Shown: positions 25,929 to 34,804 of the stretch, one piece after another | How positions within the stretch are numbered: the first letter of the stretch is position 1 | How the letters are laid out: the number at the start of each line of letters is the position of its first letter | NCBI GenBank assembly: GCA_015061085.1 | Contig: SUXG01000005.1 | Span: 45,704 to 109,703, forward strand | DNA: 64,000 nucleotides | Source: Bacteroidales bacterium | GTDB lineage: Bacteria > Bacteroidota > Bacteroidia > Bacteroidales > Muribaculaceae | Direction: 5' to 3' | Notes under the pieces: model-generated | Seen by the model: the letters and a program-made list of their open reading frames with translations, nothing else | Told to the model about the DNA's origin: nothing | The model's database searches: none | Made by a program: the position numbers and the translations under genes

Positions 25929-26198
25929 ATGATAACTAAAGAAAAAAAAGACGGCATGATTCAACAAAGCCAAAGCGAGAAGCCGTTTGTAAAAAAAAAT
26001 TTTATATTTATGGTAATCAGTGTTGTTCTGATTATTATCGGTTTTGCTCTTATGGCAGGACCGGGAAGTTCGGTTGAAAATGGTTTTAATCCGGAGATTT
26101 TCAGTACACGTCGTATAGTAGTAGGTCCGACAATTGCTTTCTTGGGCTTCCTGTCGATGGCTTTTGCGATAGTCTATTCACCGAAGAAAAAAGATTAA
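25929..26198 (+). CDS. DUF3098 membrane protein
   Basis: 89 aa with two membrane segments (about 25-47 and 62-82) and charged ends; the FNPEIFSTRRIVVGPTIAFLGF segment is the DUF3098 signature as I recall it. In Bacteroidota this small gene lies between ftsX and uppP, as here (22-bp and 9-bp gaps). Function unknown; the constant location suggests an envelope or division role. Confidence 0.88.
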   Translation: MITKEKKDGMIQQSQSEKPFVKKNFIFMVISVVLIIIGFALMAGPGSSVENGFNPEIFSTRRIVVGPTIAFLGFLSMAFAIVYSPKKKD

Positions 26199-26207
26199 AG
26201 CAAAGCG

Positions 26208-27047
26208 ATGGGAATATTTGAAACAATAATCATAGCCATTGTCGAGGGATTGACAGAATTTCTTCCAGTCTCATCGACCGGTCATATGATAATTGCGCAG
26301 AATGTTTTGGGCGTAGAAAGCACAGATTTTGTTAAGGCTTTTACGTTCATAATCCAATTTGGCGCAATTCTTTCGGTGATATGTCTTTATTGGAAGCGAT
26401 TTTTCCGTCTGAATAAGGTGCCGAGTGGAGTCAGTGGGAAAAAGGCTTTTCTCATAAAATATGAATTTTATTGGAAATTGCTTGTCGCATTCATCCCGGC
26501 TGCAGTGTTAGGCTTATTGTTCAGTGATGCCATAGATGCCATGCTCGAAAGGGTTGAAGTTGTGGCTGTAACGCTCGTTATTGGTGGTGTGTTCATGTTG
26601 TTTTGCGACCGTATATTCGGTAATGGAGAAAAGACTGTGATGACCGACAAAAATGCTTTTATGGTGGGTCTCTATCAGTGTATATCGATGATTCCGGGTG
26701 TCAGCCGTTCAATGGCAACCATTGTCGGTGGTATGTCGCAAGGATTGACACGCAAGGCTGCGGCGGAATTTTCATTCTTTTTGGCTGTGCCTACAATGCT
26801 TGCAGCGACGGCCTATAAACTATTGAAATTAATTATAGACCCTGTGCAAAGAACAATCCTTGCCGACAATATGGGAATATTAATATTGGGTAATGCAGTA
26901 GCTTTTGCAGTGGCATTATTGGCTATAAAATTCTTTATCGGCTTTGTGTCGAAATATGGATTTAAAGCATTTGGTTGGTATCGTATAATAGTCGGAGGAG
27001 CAATCATAGTGATGATGCTTTGCGGAGTAAATCTTCAAATCGCATAA
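26208..27047 (+). CDS. uppP: Undecaprenyl-diphosphatase
   Basis: 279 aa, polytopic inner-membrane enzyme that recycles the lipid carrier by removing a phosphate from undecaprenyl pyrophosphate; it also confers bacitracin tolerance when overproduced. The (E/Q)-rich motif EGLTEFLPVSSTGHMI (about 13-28) and the PGVSRSMATIVGGM motif (about 165-178) are both intact, in the usual order with seven to eight membrane segments. The truB start is 2 bp after its stop. Confidence 0.96.
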   Translation: MGIFETIIIAIVEGLTEFLPVSSTGHMIIAQNVLGVESTDFVKAFTFIIQFGAILSVICLYWKRFFRLNKVPSGVSGKKAFLIKYEFYWKLLVAFIPAAVLGLLFSDAIDAMLERVEVVAVTLVIGGVFMLFCDRIFGNGEKTVMTDKNAFMVGLYQCISMIPGVSRSMATIVGGMSQGLTRKAAAEFSFFLAVPTMLAATAYKLLKLIIDPVQRTILADNMGILILGNAVAFAVALLAIKFFIGFVSKYGFKAFGWYRIIVGGAIIVMMLCGVNLQIA

Positions 27048-27049
27048 GG

Positions 27050-27766
27050 ATGGATTTTATTAGTGGAGAAATAATCGGAATAGATAAGCCGTTAGGCTGG
27101 ACATCGTTTGATGCTGTTAAACGTCTGCGTGGGGTTGTTCAGCGAAGATTAGGTGTCAAAAAGTTCAAGGTAGGGCATGCCGGTACGCTCGATCCTCTTG
27201 CGACAGGAGTGCTTATCGTCTGCACCGGAAGAGCTACACGACGTATTGAAGAACTACAAAGTGGAGAAAAAGAATATATCGCAGAGATTCGCCTTGGAGC
27301 AACGACTCCAAGCTATGACCTTGAGACTAAAATAGATCAGACCTATCCCGTAGAACATATCACAGAAGAGTTGGTGCGCGAAGTGTTGCCACGATTTCAA
27401 GGCACAATAATGCAAGTGCCACCGGTATTTTCGGCAGTAAAAATCGATGGCAAGCGTGCCTATAAATATGCTCGAAAAGGGAAAGAGGTGGAACTTAAAG
27501 CCAAACCACTTGTTATAAGCGAAATAGAGTTGCTCAGTTGTGACTTGCCGACTATTGAGATACGCGTGGTTTGCAGTAAGGGAACATATATTCGTGCTTT
27601 GGCTCGCGACATCGGTGAAGCACTCAAAAGTGGTGGACATCTTACGGGATTGCGCCGTACACGTGTCGGTAAAATATCGATTGATGACTGTATGAATGTA
27701 GATGATGCTGTGGAATTGTTGAATACAGTAGAGTTGACATTCCCTGATGATTATCAACCGGCATAA
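27050..27766 (+). CDS. truB: tRNA pseudouridine(55) synthase
   Basis: 238 aa from the ATG at 27050, 2 bp after the uppP stop; an in-frame ATG at 26975 lies inside uppP and is rejected. TruB makes pseudouridine 55 in the T loop of tRNAs. The catalytic [14 protein letters not shown] motif (about 43-56, Asp in TLD) is intact, as is the KxRAY-like [14 protein letters not shown] segment and the C-terminal [15 protein letters not shown]. No PUA domain is present, consistent with the short Bacteroidota form. Confidence 0.96.
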   Translation: MDFISGEIIGIDKPLGWTSFDAVKRLRGVVQRRLGVKKFKVGHAGTLDPLATGVLIVCTGRATRRIEELQSGEKEYIAEIRLGATTPSYDLETKIDQTYPVEHITEELVREVLPRFQGTIMQVPPVFSAVKIDGKRAYKYARKGKEVELKAKPLVISEIELLSCDLPTIEIRVVCSKGTYIRALARDIGEALKSGGHLTGLRRTRVGKISIDDCMNVDDAVELLNTVELTFPDDYQPA

Positions 27767-27813
27767 AAACAAAATGGGTAACAAATACGAATCAAATTAA
27801 AAAAATACATATT

Positions 27814-28866
27814 ATGAAGCTATCACAATTCAAATTCAAACTTCCTGAAGAACTAATCGCACAATATCCTGCGAAAAATCGCGATGAATCACGCTTGATG
27901 GTGGTCGACTCCAAGAAAGGAACGATTGAACATAAAGTGTTCAAAGAGATACTTCAATATTTCGATGAAGGCGATGTCATGGTCTTCAACGATACAAAGG
28001 TGTTTCCGGCACGATTGTTTGGCAATAAAGAAAAGACAGGTGCGCGCATCGAAGTGTTCTTGCTCAGAGAATTGAATGCTGAAAATAAGTTTTGGGATGT
28101 GCTCGTAGAGCCTGCACGTAAGATTCGTATCGGCAATAAGCTTTACTTCGGAGAAGATGATTCGATGGTGGCGGAAGTTATTGACAATACGACATCGCGT
28201 GGTCGTACGTTGCGATTCCTCTATGATGGTCCTCATGATGAGTTTAAAGAAGCTCTTTATGCGCTTGGCGAAACTCCACTGCCAGACTATATAACACGTC
28301 CTGTCGAACCCGAAGATGCCGAACGCTATCAGTGTATTTTTGCAGAAAAAGAGGGTGCAGTAGTGGCTCCGGCTGCCGGAACTCACTTCAGTCGCGAATT
28401 GCTCAAACGCATGGAAATACGGGGAATCGAAAGAGCGTTCCTGACGCTTCATTCCGGTCGTGGCAACTATCGTGAAATCGATGTCGAAGATTTGACCAAG
28501 CATCGAATGGACAGTGAAGAGATGATTGTCGATAGCGATTTGGTAGATATTGTCAATGCTGCAAAAGATCGTGAATCGAAAGTATGTGCTGTCGGTACAT
28601 CGGTGTTGCGTGGTATCGCAAGTGCTGTCTGCATGAATGGTCACATCATGACATACTCCGGTTGGACAAATAAATTCATCTTCCCTCCGTACGATTTCAC
28701 TGTATGTAATGCGTTGGTGACTAACTTCCACATGCCACTTAGCACAATGCTCATGATGGTCGCTGCATTTGGTGGCTACGAATTGATAATCAAGGCTTAC
28801 GAGGAAGCGGTCAAGGAAGGTTATAAGTTTGGCGCTTATGGCGACGCAATGCTCGTACTTCGATAA
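27814..28866 (+). CDS. queA: S-adenosylmethionine:tRNA ribosyltransferase-isomerase
   Basis: 350 aa. QueA transfers the ribose of SAM to 7-aminomethyl-7-deazaguanine in tRNA, the penultimate queuosine step. The [32 protein letters not shown] start, the [14 protein letters not shown] block (about 56-69) and the [18 protein letters not shown] block (about 187-204) are characteristic; length is typical. It closes the operon 47 bp after truB and is followed by a strong terminator. Confidence 0.97.
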   Translation: MKLSQFKFKLPEELIAQYPAKNRDESRLMVVDSKKGTIEHKVFKEILQYFDEGDVMVFNDTKVFPARLFGNKEKTGARIEVFLLRELNAENKFWDVLVEPARKIRIGNKLYFGEDDSMVAEVIDNTTSRGRTLRFLYDGPHDEFKEALYALGETPLPDYITRPVEPEDAERYQCIFAEKEGAVVAPAAGTHFSRELLKRMEIRGIERAFLTLHSGRGNYREIDVEDLTKHRMDSEEMIVDSDLVDIVNAAKDRESKVCAVGTSVLRGIASAVCMNGHIMTYSGWTNKFIFPPYDFTVCNALVTNFHMPLSTMLMMVAAFGGYELIIKAYEEAVKEGYKFGAYGDAMLVLR

Positions 28867-28888
28867 TCGTAAAGCATATAAGAAAAAT

Positions 28889-28923
28889 AGCGAGGATGCC
28901 ACAATCGGTCCTCGCTTTTTTTA
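28889..28923 (+). terminator. queA terminator
   Basis: The stem AGCGAGGA/TCCTCGCT (28889-28896 with 28909-28916) is followed by seven T. Confidence 0.9.
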
Positions 28924-29086
28924 TGGTAGATTGCCTTCGTTTTTTGTCAGATACCAATATCTCGTGACCTATACGCCTATTCCGTTATAATACATGGGAA
29001 ATAAGCAAAGGGGTTAAGTATAGATGATGATTGGCATGTGGGTTGGGATGTTTTAATCCTTGGGAAATATGCTATGCCGATGGCGG

Positions 29087-30655
29087 TTAAGCGCCATACT
29101 CCCATATGAAATTCTCGGCTTCGACACATCCTTCGTCAGCTGCTTCACGCATATAGAGGAATGCTTTTGTGATGTCGATTTCTGTTCCATATCCAAAGTA
29201 GTAGCAATAGCCTAATTGATATTTCTCGATAGGTGTTTTAGTGTTATTCTTTAACAATCGGTTGAATAGCTTTTTTAGCTCTGATTTTGCTTCTCCGGAT
29301 CCAGAGTCAGCACACTTTTTCCACCAATATAGTCCCATCTCAAAACTCTTCTCGACGCCTTTGCCTCGGAAATACAAATCGCCCAATTCTCCTTGTGCGT
29401 CCATATTGCCTTCTTCGGCAGCCTTTATGAGATATTCAACGCCGCGAGTGAAATTTTTCGCCATGCCATAACCCTCAATATTACAGAGTGCGAGTAAATA
29501 ATGCGCTAAGGCATTTAATGTCTGATCATTGACGGGGTAGATGTCAAAACTTAAAAGTGAATCAATAGTCTTAGATAGTCTGTCTGTTGCATCGCTATAT
29601 CCTTTCTCTGATGCCTTATTGAAATAATAGATTGCCATTTCAAAGTCGGACTCTTCTTCATAAGAAAGCCCTGTCAGATATTCCAATTCTGCCGTTTTGG
29701 GATATACAAGTTCCAAATATTGTCGGGCTTTCTTGGCGTCTCGATTGACAGGGTAGCCTTTTTCTCTTCCGAAGAAATACCATTTCCCGTATTCCGAATA
29801 AGCCCACTGTTGGTTTTCTTTGACGGCCTTATCGAGTAAAACGAAAGATACTATTTTGTTGTCAAAAATTTTGTCGTCAAGTACCAGCGTGTTGATTAAC
29901 TCTTGCAAGAGTTCCTCTCTGCCGACTTCATCAGCCACCCAAGTGATGTCAAAAAGTTCAAATATATCATCTATAGACAGCTCGCTCAGCTCGTGGTATA
30001 TTTCCGACTCATAAGGGTCATTTATAGGATCGATGACAGGACGAATAGAATTGCCACAAAGGAATAATGCTTGGACGAGTGTCGGCGTTTTGTTTTCGAA
30101 TTGCATTAGAAACGCTTCGTTTTGATGGCTTGTCGGGGTCGCGCTCCAATAGCTCCCTCCTATGCCTACAGATGAAATGATATCTCCGACATGTTGTCCT
30201 GCGGCAGGAAAGAAAAGACGCATATTATTAATTTTGCTGGTGGCCTCTATTCCGTCTTCACCATTAAAGTTAACTTGTTTCCATGTGCAGTTGTCAATCA
30301 ATTCTTGAAACTCGTCGCGTGTCGGCATGCGCCACTCGTCGCCCCAATTGGCTTTTGCGGCATCGTATTTTGCATTCCCGGAGATATTGCCGAGATTAGT
30401 GTCCGTTGTTGAGCTATTGTCATAATTGTATTCTTGCTTTGGAAAAATTTCTCCCCATGCGAAGAATGAGCCATGCTCTTCGATGGCATTCGCTCCGATG
30501 TTGCACGTTGCCCATAGTACCCCGCTCGGTAGTCCCAAATCGACCCAAATTTGCCCATTGACATTGCCACTTGTCTCTTTGGAATAAGATGTGGCAAACA
30601 TGCAAACACACACCATTAAAGTTAGAAAATGTTTGATAGAACTCGTTGTTTTCAT
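29087..30655 (-). CDS. Secreted protein with Fibrobacter-type DUF1566-like domain and Sel1 repeats
   Basis: 522 aa. Signal peptide (about 1-25, ending MFATSYSKE). Residues about 32-210 form a domain typical of Bacteroides surface proteins: VDLGLPSGVLWATCNIGA, FAWGE, WRMPTRDEFQELI and GSYWSATP, the FISUMP/DUF1566-type pattern. The second half (about 280-520) has Sel1/TPR-like repeats (for example YSEYGKWYFFGREKGYPVN, LALCNIEGYGMAKNF, LGDLYFRGKGVEKSFEMGLYW, LGYCYYFGYGTEID). I read it as a fused adhesion or protein-interaction module; function unknown. It is a single-gene unit with an exact-consensus promoter at 30687-30717. Confidence 0.85.
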   Translation of the reverse strand: MKTTSSIKHFLTLMVCVCMFATSYSKETSGNVNGQIWVDLGLPSGVLWATCNIGANAIEEHGSFFAWGEIFPKQEYNYDNSSTTDTNLGNISGNAKYDAAKANWGDEWRMPTRDEFQELIDNCTWKQVNFNGEDGIEATSKINNMRLFFPAAGQHVGDIISSVGIGGSYWSATPTSHQNEAFLMQFENKTPTLVQALFLCGNSIRPVIDPINDPYESEIYHELSELSIDDIFELFDITWVADEVGREELLQELINTLVLDDKIFDNKIVSFVLLDKAVKENQQWAYSEYGKWYFFGREKGYPVNRDAKKARQYLELVYPKTAELEYLTGLSYEEESDFEMAIYYFNKASEKGYSDATDRLSKTIDSLLSFDIYPVNDQTLNALAHYLLALCNIEGYGMAKNFTRGVEYLIKAAEEGNMDAQGELGDLYFRGKGVEKSFEMGLYWWKKCADSGSGEAKSELKKLFNRLLKNNTKTPIEKYQLGYCYYFGYGTEIDITKAFLYMREAADEGCVEAENFIWEYGA

Positions 30656-30686
30656 ATAGAAAAAGCTTTAATGATTAGACCCATCG

Positions 30687-30717
30687 CAAAGTTAATGAAA
30701 TATTATTGATTCTCAAA
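30687..30717 (-). promoter_or_regulatory. Promoter for the Sel1-repeat gene
   Basis: On the minus strand TTTG (30717-30714), a 19-bp spacer and TAACTTTG (30694-30687), 31 bp upstream of the ATG. Confidence 0.75.
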
Positions 30718-30748
30718 GATGAAATGTAGTTCGGATGTGGAATAAATA

Positions 30749-30780
30749 TTTGCCTATGTTAAAAAAATAGACTAACTTTG
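30749..30780 (+). promoter_or_regulatory. greA promoter
   Basis: TTTG (30749-30752), a 20-bp spacer and TAACTTTG (30773-30780). The leader is about 100 nt and contains an imperfect GGAAGGGTCTTTCCGAAAGG hairpin. Confidence 0.7.
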
Positions 30781-30889
30781 CAGTCGAAATAGATAATGGT
30801 GGCACAATTGTGTCAGAATGGAAGGGTCTTTCCGAAAGGAAAAGATTCCTTAATTTTTTATTGTTTAATTAAACCAATTGATATAAAAC

Positions 30890-31357
30890 ATGGCAACTTA
30901 CCTTACCCAAGAAGGGTACAACAAAAAGATGGAAGAGCTTGCAGAGCTTGAAGCGCAACGTCCTGCAGTGAAGCAAGCGATCGCAGAAGCTCGCGACAAA
31001 GGCGACCTTTCGGAGAATGCTGAATATGATGCGGCAAAAGAAGCTCAAGGCATGCTCGAAATGAAAATTGCTAAAATCAAAGAGCTAATCGCAAGTGCTC
31101 GTATTATCGATGAAAGCAATCTAAATACAGACGAAGTGCAATTGCTCAATAAGGTGACAATCAAGAATGTGGCTAACGGCATGACTATGTCATATACAAT
31201 CGTTACTGAAAATGAAGCCAACCTTCGTGAGCATAAGATCGCTTCAAACACTCCGATCGCACAAGGTCTTATGGGCCACAAGGTGGGCGACGTAGTGGAA
31301 GTGAAGGCTCCTGCCGGTACAATGAAATTTGAAATCATGAATATCGAAATCGGTTAA
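30890..31357 (+). CDS. greA: Transcription elongation factor GreA
   Basis: 155 aa. GreA rescues backtracked RNA polymerase by stimulating transcript cleavage. The N-terminal coiled coil (about 8-76) has acidic tip residues (DLSENAEYDAAKEAQ, about 39-53), and the C-terminal FKBP-like domain has ITVVTENEAN and VEVKAPAGTMKFEIM. Length is standard. It is followed 12 bp later by a HIT-family gene. Confidence 0.96.
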   Translation: MATYLTQEGYNKKMEELAELEAQRPAVKQAIAEARDKGDLSENAEYDAAKEAQGMLEMKIAKIKELIASARIIDESNLNTDEVQLLNKVTIKNVANGMTMSYTIVTENEANLREHKIASNTPIAQGLMGHKVGDVVEVKAPAGTMKFEIMNIEIG

Positions 31358-31369
31358 AACGTTATTTCT

Positions 31370-31762
31370 ATGACTATTTTTAGCAGAATTATCAATGGCG
31401 AGATTCCTTGCTACAAGGTGGCTGAGGATGACAATTATTTTGCCTTTCTTGATATCAATCCTGTAAATTGGGGCCACACTTTGGTTGTGCCTAAGCGTGA
31501 AGAAGACTATATCTTTGACCTTACGGATGAAGAATTGGCAGGCATGACTGTGTTTGCAAAACGTGTGGCAAAAGCAATTAGTGCTACTTTGCCTTGCAAG
31601 AAAGTGGCAATGGCTGTCATCGGTCTTGAGGTGCCTCATGCTCACATTCATCTTATCCCTATTAAGGCCGAGAGCGATATGGATTTCCGCAACAAGATTT
31701 CCGACCCGGATGCTGAAAAGATGAAGCAGATAGCTGCCGCTATCTGCGAAAATTTCAAATAA
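31370..31762 (+). CDS. HIT family protein (histidine triad)
   Basis: 130 aa. A nucleotide-binding or hydrolysing protein of the HINT branch, cytoplasmic. The histidine triad is present as HAHIHLIP (about 89-96) and the N-terminal IFSRIINGEIPCYKVAEDD is typical. It directly follows greA (12 bp) and is probably co-transcribed. The physiological substrate (AMP-lysine, AppA or others) is not determined by sequence here. Confidence 0.94.
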   Translation: MTIFSRIINGEIPCYKVAEDDNYFAFLDINPVNWGHTLVVPKREEDYIFDLTDEELAGMTVFAKRVAKAISATLPCKKVAMAVIGLEVPHAHIHLIPIKAESDMDFRNKISDPDAEKMKQIAAAICENFK

Positions 31763-31796
31763 AAAGTTCTCGGTAAAACATAAAATCAGATTAGGA

Positions 31797-32975
31797 ATGG
31801 AAAATTTTGTATTCTATTCGCCGACAGAATTTGTTTTCGGAAAGAACACACAGACTCAGACAGGACAACTTGTCAGAAAGTATGGCGGACGTCATGCGTT
31901 GATTGTATATGGTGGTGGCTCGGTGGTTCGCAGCGGATTGCTTGCTACAGTTAAATCATCTCTTCAGGCAGAGGGGATAACTTATTGCGAGCTTAGTGGT
32001 ATTCGCCCTAATCCGACCGACGATCGCGTGTATGAAGGTATTGAAGTAGCTCGTTGCGAAAAGTGCAATTTCATCCTTGCAGTTGGTGGTGGCTCGGTGA
32101 TTGATACAGCTAAGGCGATTGCTATCGGAGTGCCATACGAAGGCGATTTCTGGGACTTCTATAGCAAGAAAGGAGAGCCGAAAGAAGCATTGCCGGTTGG
32201 GGTGGTTCTTACCATTCCTGCTGCCGGAAGTGAGGGAAGTGGCAACTCAGTGATTACAAAACTCGACGGTATGCACAAAATCAGCGTGCGTTATCCGATG
32301 ATTCTTCGTCCTCGTTTCGCTGTGATGAATCCCGAGTTGACATTCACTTTGCCTTGGTTTCAGACAGCGTGTGGTGTGGTAGATATGATTTGCCACATTC
32401 AAGAACGCTATTTCTCAAATACTGCCGGTGTGGATCTTACAGACGGCATTGCTGAGACAATCATGCGCAACGTGATGCAAAATGCTTTGCGTCTCAAGGA
32501 GAATCCTAACGATTATGATGCTCGTGCCAACGTGATGTGGGCAGGAACACTCGCTCACAACGGACTTTGTGGCAATGGCAAGGTGGAAGACTGGTCGTCA
32601 CATCGTCTTGAACACGAGATTTCCGCTCTCTATGACGTGGCTCATGGAGCAGGACTTGCTGTGATGGTGCCTGCTTGGATGACATTTGTGGCAAAGAAAA
32701 ATCCTCATAAGGTGAAGGAATTTGCTATTAACGTCATGGGTGTTGATGCTGTCGGAAAGAACGATGAGACAATCATTGCCGAAGGTATTGAAGCTCTAAA
32801 ATCGTTCTATCACAATATCGGCTTGACAATATCAATGCGCGAACTGACAGGCGTGAAAAACCCTGATATCGAAGCATTGGTGAAATCATTGCGTGGCAAC
32901 ATGGGCGACACCCTTGGTTTCTATGTGCCGCTATCAATGGATGATTGCGCAGAGATCTATCGTTTGGCGTTGTAA
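31797..32975 (+). CDS. Iron-containing alcohol dehydrogenase
   Basis: 392 aa, type III (iron-activated) alcohol dehydrogenase of the YqhD/butanol dehydrogenase type. The Rossmann segment ALIVYGGGSVVRSG (about 33-46), the GGGSVIDTAKAIA loop (about 97-109) and AHGAGLAVMVPAWM with the downstream HNIGL are typical; the Asp/His iron ligands of the group lie in the D-M-I-CH, EHE and VAHG segments. The active-site metal is Fe or Zn. It follows the HIT gene by 34 bp and may be co-transcribed, though readthrough cannot be judged. The substrate is unknown, probably short aldehydes. Confidence 0.92.
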   Translation: MENFVFYSPTEFVFGKNTQTQTGQLVRKYGGRHALIVYGGGSVVRSGLLATVKSSLQAEGITYCELSGIRPNPTDDRVYEGIEVARCEKCNFILAVGGGSVIDTAKAIAIGVPYEGDFWDFYSKKGEPKEALPVGVVLTIPAAGSEGSGNSVITKLDGMHKISVRYPMILRPRFAVMNPELTFTLPWFQTACGVVDMICHIQERYFSNTAGVDLTDGIAETIMRNVMQNALRLKENPNDYDARANVMWAGTLAHNGLCGNGKVEDWSSHRLEHEISALYDVAHGAGLAVMVPAWMTFVAKKNPHKVKEFAINVMGVDAVGKNDETIIAEGIEALKSFYHNIGLTISMRELTGVKNPDIEALVKSLRGNMGDTLGFYVPLSMDDCAEIYRLAL

Positions 32976-33060
32976 ATGCAGATGTGAATAATTTTAATAT
33001 CTAATAATAGATACTTATAAGGACTGCAAATCTAACAACAATATTTTTTCGTCAACACAA

Positions 33061-33099
33061 AATCGGGCAGATTGCGACAATGCAGTCTGCCCGATTAAT
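33061..33099 (+). terminator. Terminator of the alcohol dehydrogenase gene
   Basis: An 11-bp stem AATCGGGCAGA/TCTGCCCGATT with a further TGC/GCA inner pairing, followed by AATT; the T tract is short, so termination may be partial. Confidence 0.7.
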
Positions 33100-33230
33100 T
33101 ATCGGTGATTTTGAACTATCGTTTCAAATTAATTCAGATGTTTAGCGGACAGTAATAAACGGTGGTCAATTGAGGCTTATTGGTCAAAATTCAGGTCAAT
33201 TGGTCAAAATCCATGATGATTTCGTCATGA

Positions 33231-33269
33231 TTTATAAAAAGAGAGTGAAGACGGGAAGTCTCCACTCTC
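33231..33269 (-). terminator. Terminator of the susCDEF operon
   Basis: On the minus strand GAGAGTGGAGAC pairs with GTCTTCACTCTC and is followed by TTTTTATAAA, 26 bp past the susF stop. Confidence 0.9.
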
Positions 33270-33295
33270 AGATATTATTTTAATCGATGTGTCGA

Positions 33296-34729
33296 TTATT
33301 TTTTAGCAACGCTTACTGTGTAAGGGAGCTTAGAAAGATCCAAAGTCACAGTGTAAACGCCTTCGCCAGGAGTAGCGATATTGCTACCGTCCTTAGAAAG
33401 GTTGTTCATGTCGCCACCGAGGTTAACATCCCATGCGTTGTTAGCACGAAGCTTCCATTCGCCACCTGCCTTAAATTCAACATCACCTGTCCATACGAGG
33501 AAGTCTGCTGATGGAGTAAGAGCAGTAGAGTTGTCCCAAGCACCAGATGTTGCGTCACCGATTACGCCGAGAGTTTCAGCGAGGTAGAGTGAGTAAGTCA
33601 ACTCGGTAGTGTTAACTTGGCACCAGAAGAGACCGTTGCCACCTGCATTGATGTTGTCACCATCTGTAGAGATTTTACCTTCTTCAGCGAAACCGTAGTT
33701 AGTGTGGTTCCAGTCAGCAGCGTTAGTAAACTTGAATTCGCCATCGAGGTGAGCGAAGCCCATGTAGTTTTCGAAGTCGTATGTATAAAGCATTTGAGAA
33801 TCTGCGTGACTCCAACCGTTTGCGTTACCTGGAGTCCAAAGGTTAGTCACAGCAGAAGTAAATGCGTAAGTACCATTGAGCATGTCGATAGTGAGACGCA
33901 ATTGACCTGATATCTTCAAGCAACCTGCGCCACAATCTTGAGATTCGTTTGGACGACCGAAGAGGATACCTTCAGTTGCTGTATCTCCATCATTTTCTAC
34001 ACCGTATGAAGCGTTCTTTGCGTTTACCCAGTTGCCTGTTTCATAAGTTGATTGAGGAACAATCTTCCACCACCAACCTGCAGCAGCTTCTTCTTCAGAG
34101 ATTTCGAAGTTGAGTGTAAAGATTGGGTCATCGTAAACGTTTGCTTCAGAGTGGTTGAACTTGATAGCTTCAGCTACGCTCCATCCGTTGATAGTACCGA
34201 GGAGGTAATATGCTTCTTCGATTGTGATATCAAGAGCGATTGGAGTCACAGAGATTGCTTTAGCAGCAAACCAAGTGTCAGGACCACCAAGACGAACCTT
34301 AGAAGTGCCTTCTGCGACGTATGCAGCGAAACGCACATAGTTGTTTTTAGCGTTAGGAGCCTTGCCGATTGTACCACGGAACCAATTGTCCCATTCTGTG
34401 GCCGACACAGCACCATTTTCTACTACAAATGAAGTAGCGTTAGAGTAGTCTTCGTTGGCTGAGATTTGCATAGTGTATTCCACTGCAGCACCTGCAGGAA
34501 GATTTTCGACAGCTTCTGTAGTGATTACATTCACTGCGCCACCGTTAGCAACCAATGTAGCAAGGTCGATTGATTCGCCTGCAAGGTCAGAGCCGTAAGC
34601 GACTGTCAAGCCGTTAGCCGACATTGTAGCTTCTTGAGCATTTGACTGTGGGATTGCCTTTGTGTCGTCTTCGCAAGCTACGAAGCCCAATGACAATACA
34701 GCCATTAACATTAAGCCTATCTTTTTCAT
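33296..34729 (-). CDS. susF: SusF/SusE-type starch-binding outer-membrane lipoprotein
   Basis: 477 aa. A lipoprotein signal ends in FVAC (Cys at about 19), so it is anchored to the outer membrane and probably surface exposed. Repeated blocks of about 100 residues (for example around 175-260, 290-380 and 385-470) begin with patterns such as YLLGTINGW, LWTPGNANGW, VIGDATSGAWD, each with Trp residues that could form carbohydrate platforms. It is the last gene of susC-D-E-F. By analogy with the Bacteroides sus locus it would bind starch at the cell surface; direct evidence of substrate is not in the sequence. Confidence 0.85.
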   Translation of the reverse strand: MKKIGLMLMAVLSLGFVACEDDTKAIPQSNAQEATMSANGLTVAYGSDLAGESIDLATLVANGGAVNVITTEAVENLPAGAAVEYTMQISANEDYSNATSFVVENGAVSATEWDNWFRGTIGKAPNAKNNYVRFAAYVAEGTSKVRLGGPDTWFAAKAISVTPIALDITIEEAYYLLGTINGWSVAEAIKFNHSEANVYDDPIFTLNFEISEEEAAAGWWWKIVPQSTYETGNWVNAKNASYGVENDGDTATEGILFGRPNESQDCGAGCLKISGQLRLTIDMLNGTYAFTSAVTNLWTPGNANGWSHADSQMLYTYDFENYMGFAHLDGEFKFTNAADWNHTNYGFAEEGKISTDGDNINAGGNGLFWCQVNTTELTYSLYLAETLGVIGDATSGAWDNSTALTPSADFLVWTGDVEFKAGGEWKLRANNAWDVNLGGDMNNLSKDGSNIATPGEGVYTVTLDLSKLPYTVSVAKK

Positions 34730-34804
34730 GTTATTTTCTCTTTTTTGATTTAATCAACCCTCGGGGCAGGCGTCGTGTCTGCCCCGTAGAGTTGGAAATT
34801 AATC

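Larger units (their letters stand above)
32976..33295. other. 320-bp intergenic region with two terminators and short repeats
   Basis: It holds a plus-strand terminator (33061-33099), a 20-bp-period direct repeat (about 33173-33222, TTGGTCAAAAT units) and the minus-strand terminator of the sus operon (33231-33269). No gene is visible. Confidence 0.7.

Noticed and set aside
26975..27049. A longer start for truB
   Set aside because: The ATG at 26975 lies inside uppP and adds Ser/Arg-rich residues absent from the family; the ATG at 27050 is 2 bp after uppP.
27889..28902. A 337-codon minus-strand frame over queA
   Set aside because: Antisense shadow; queA motifs are all present on the plus strand.
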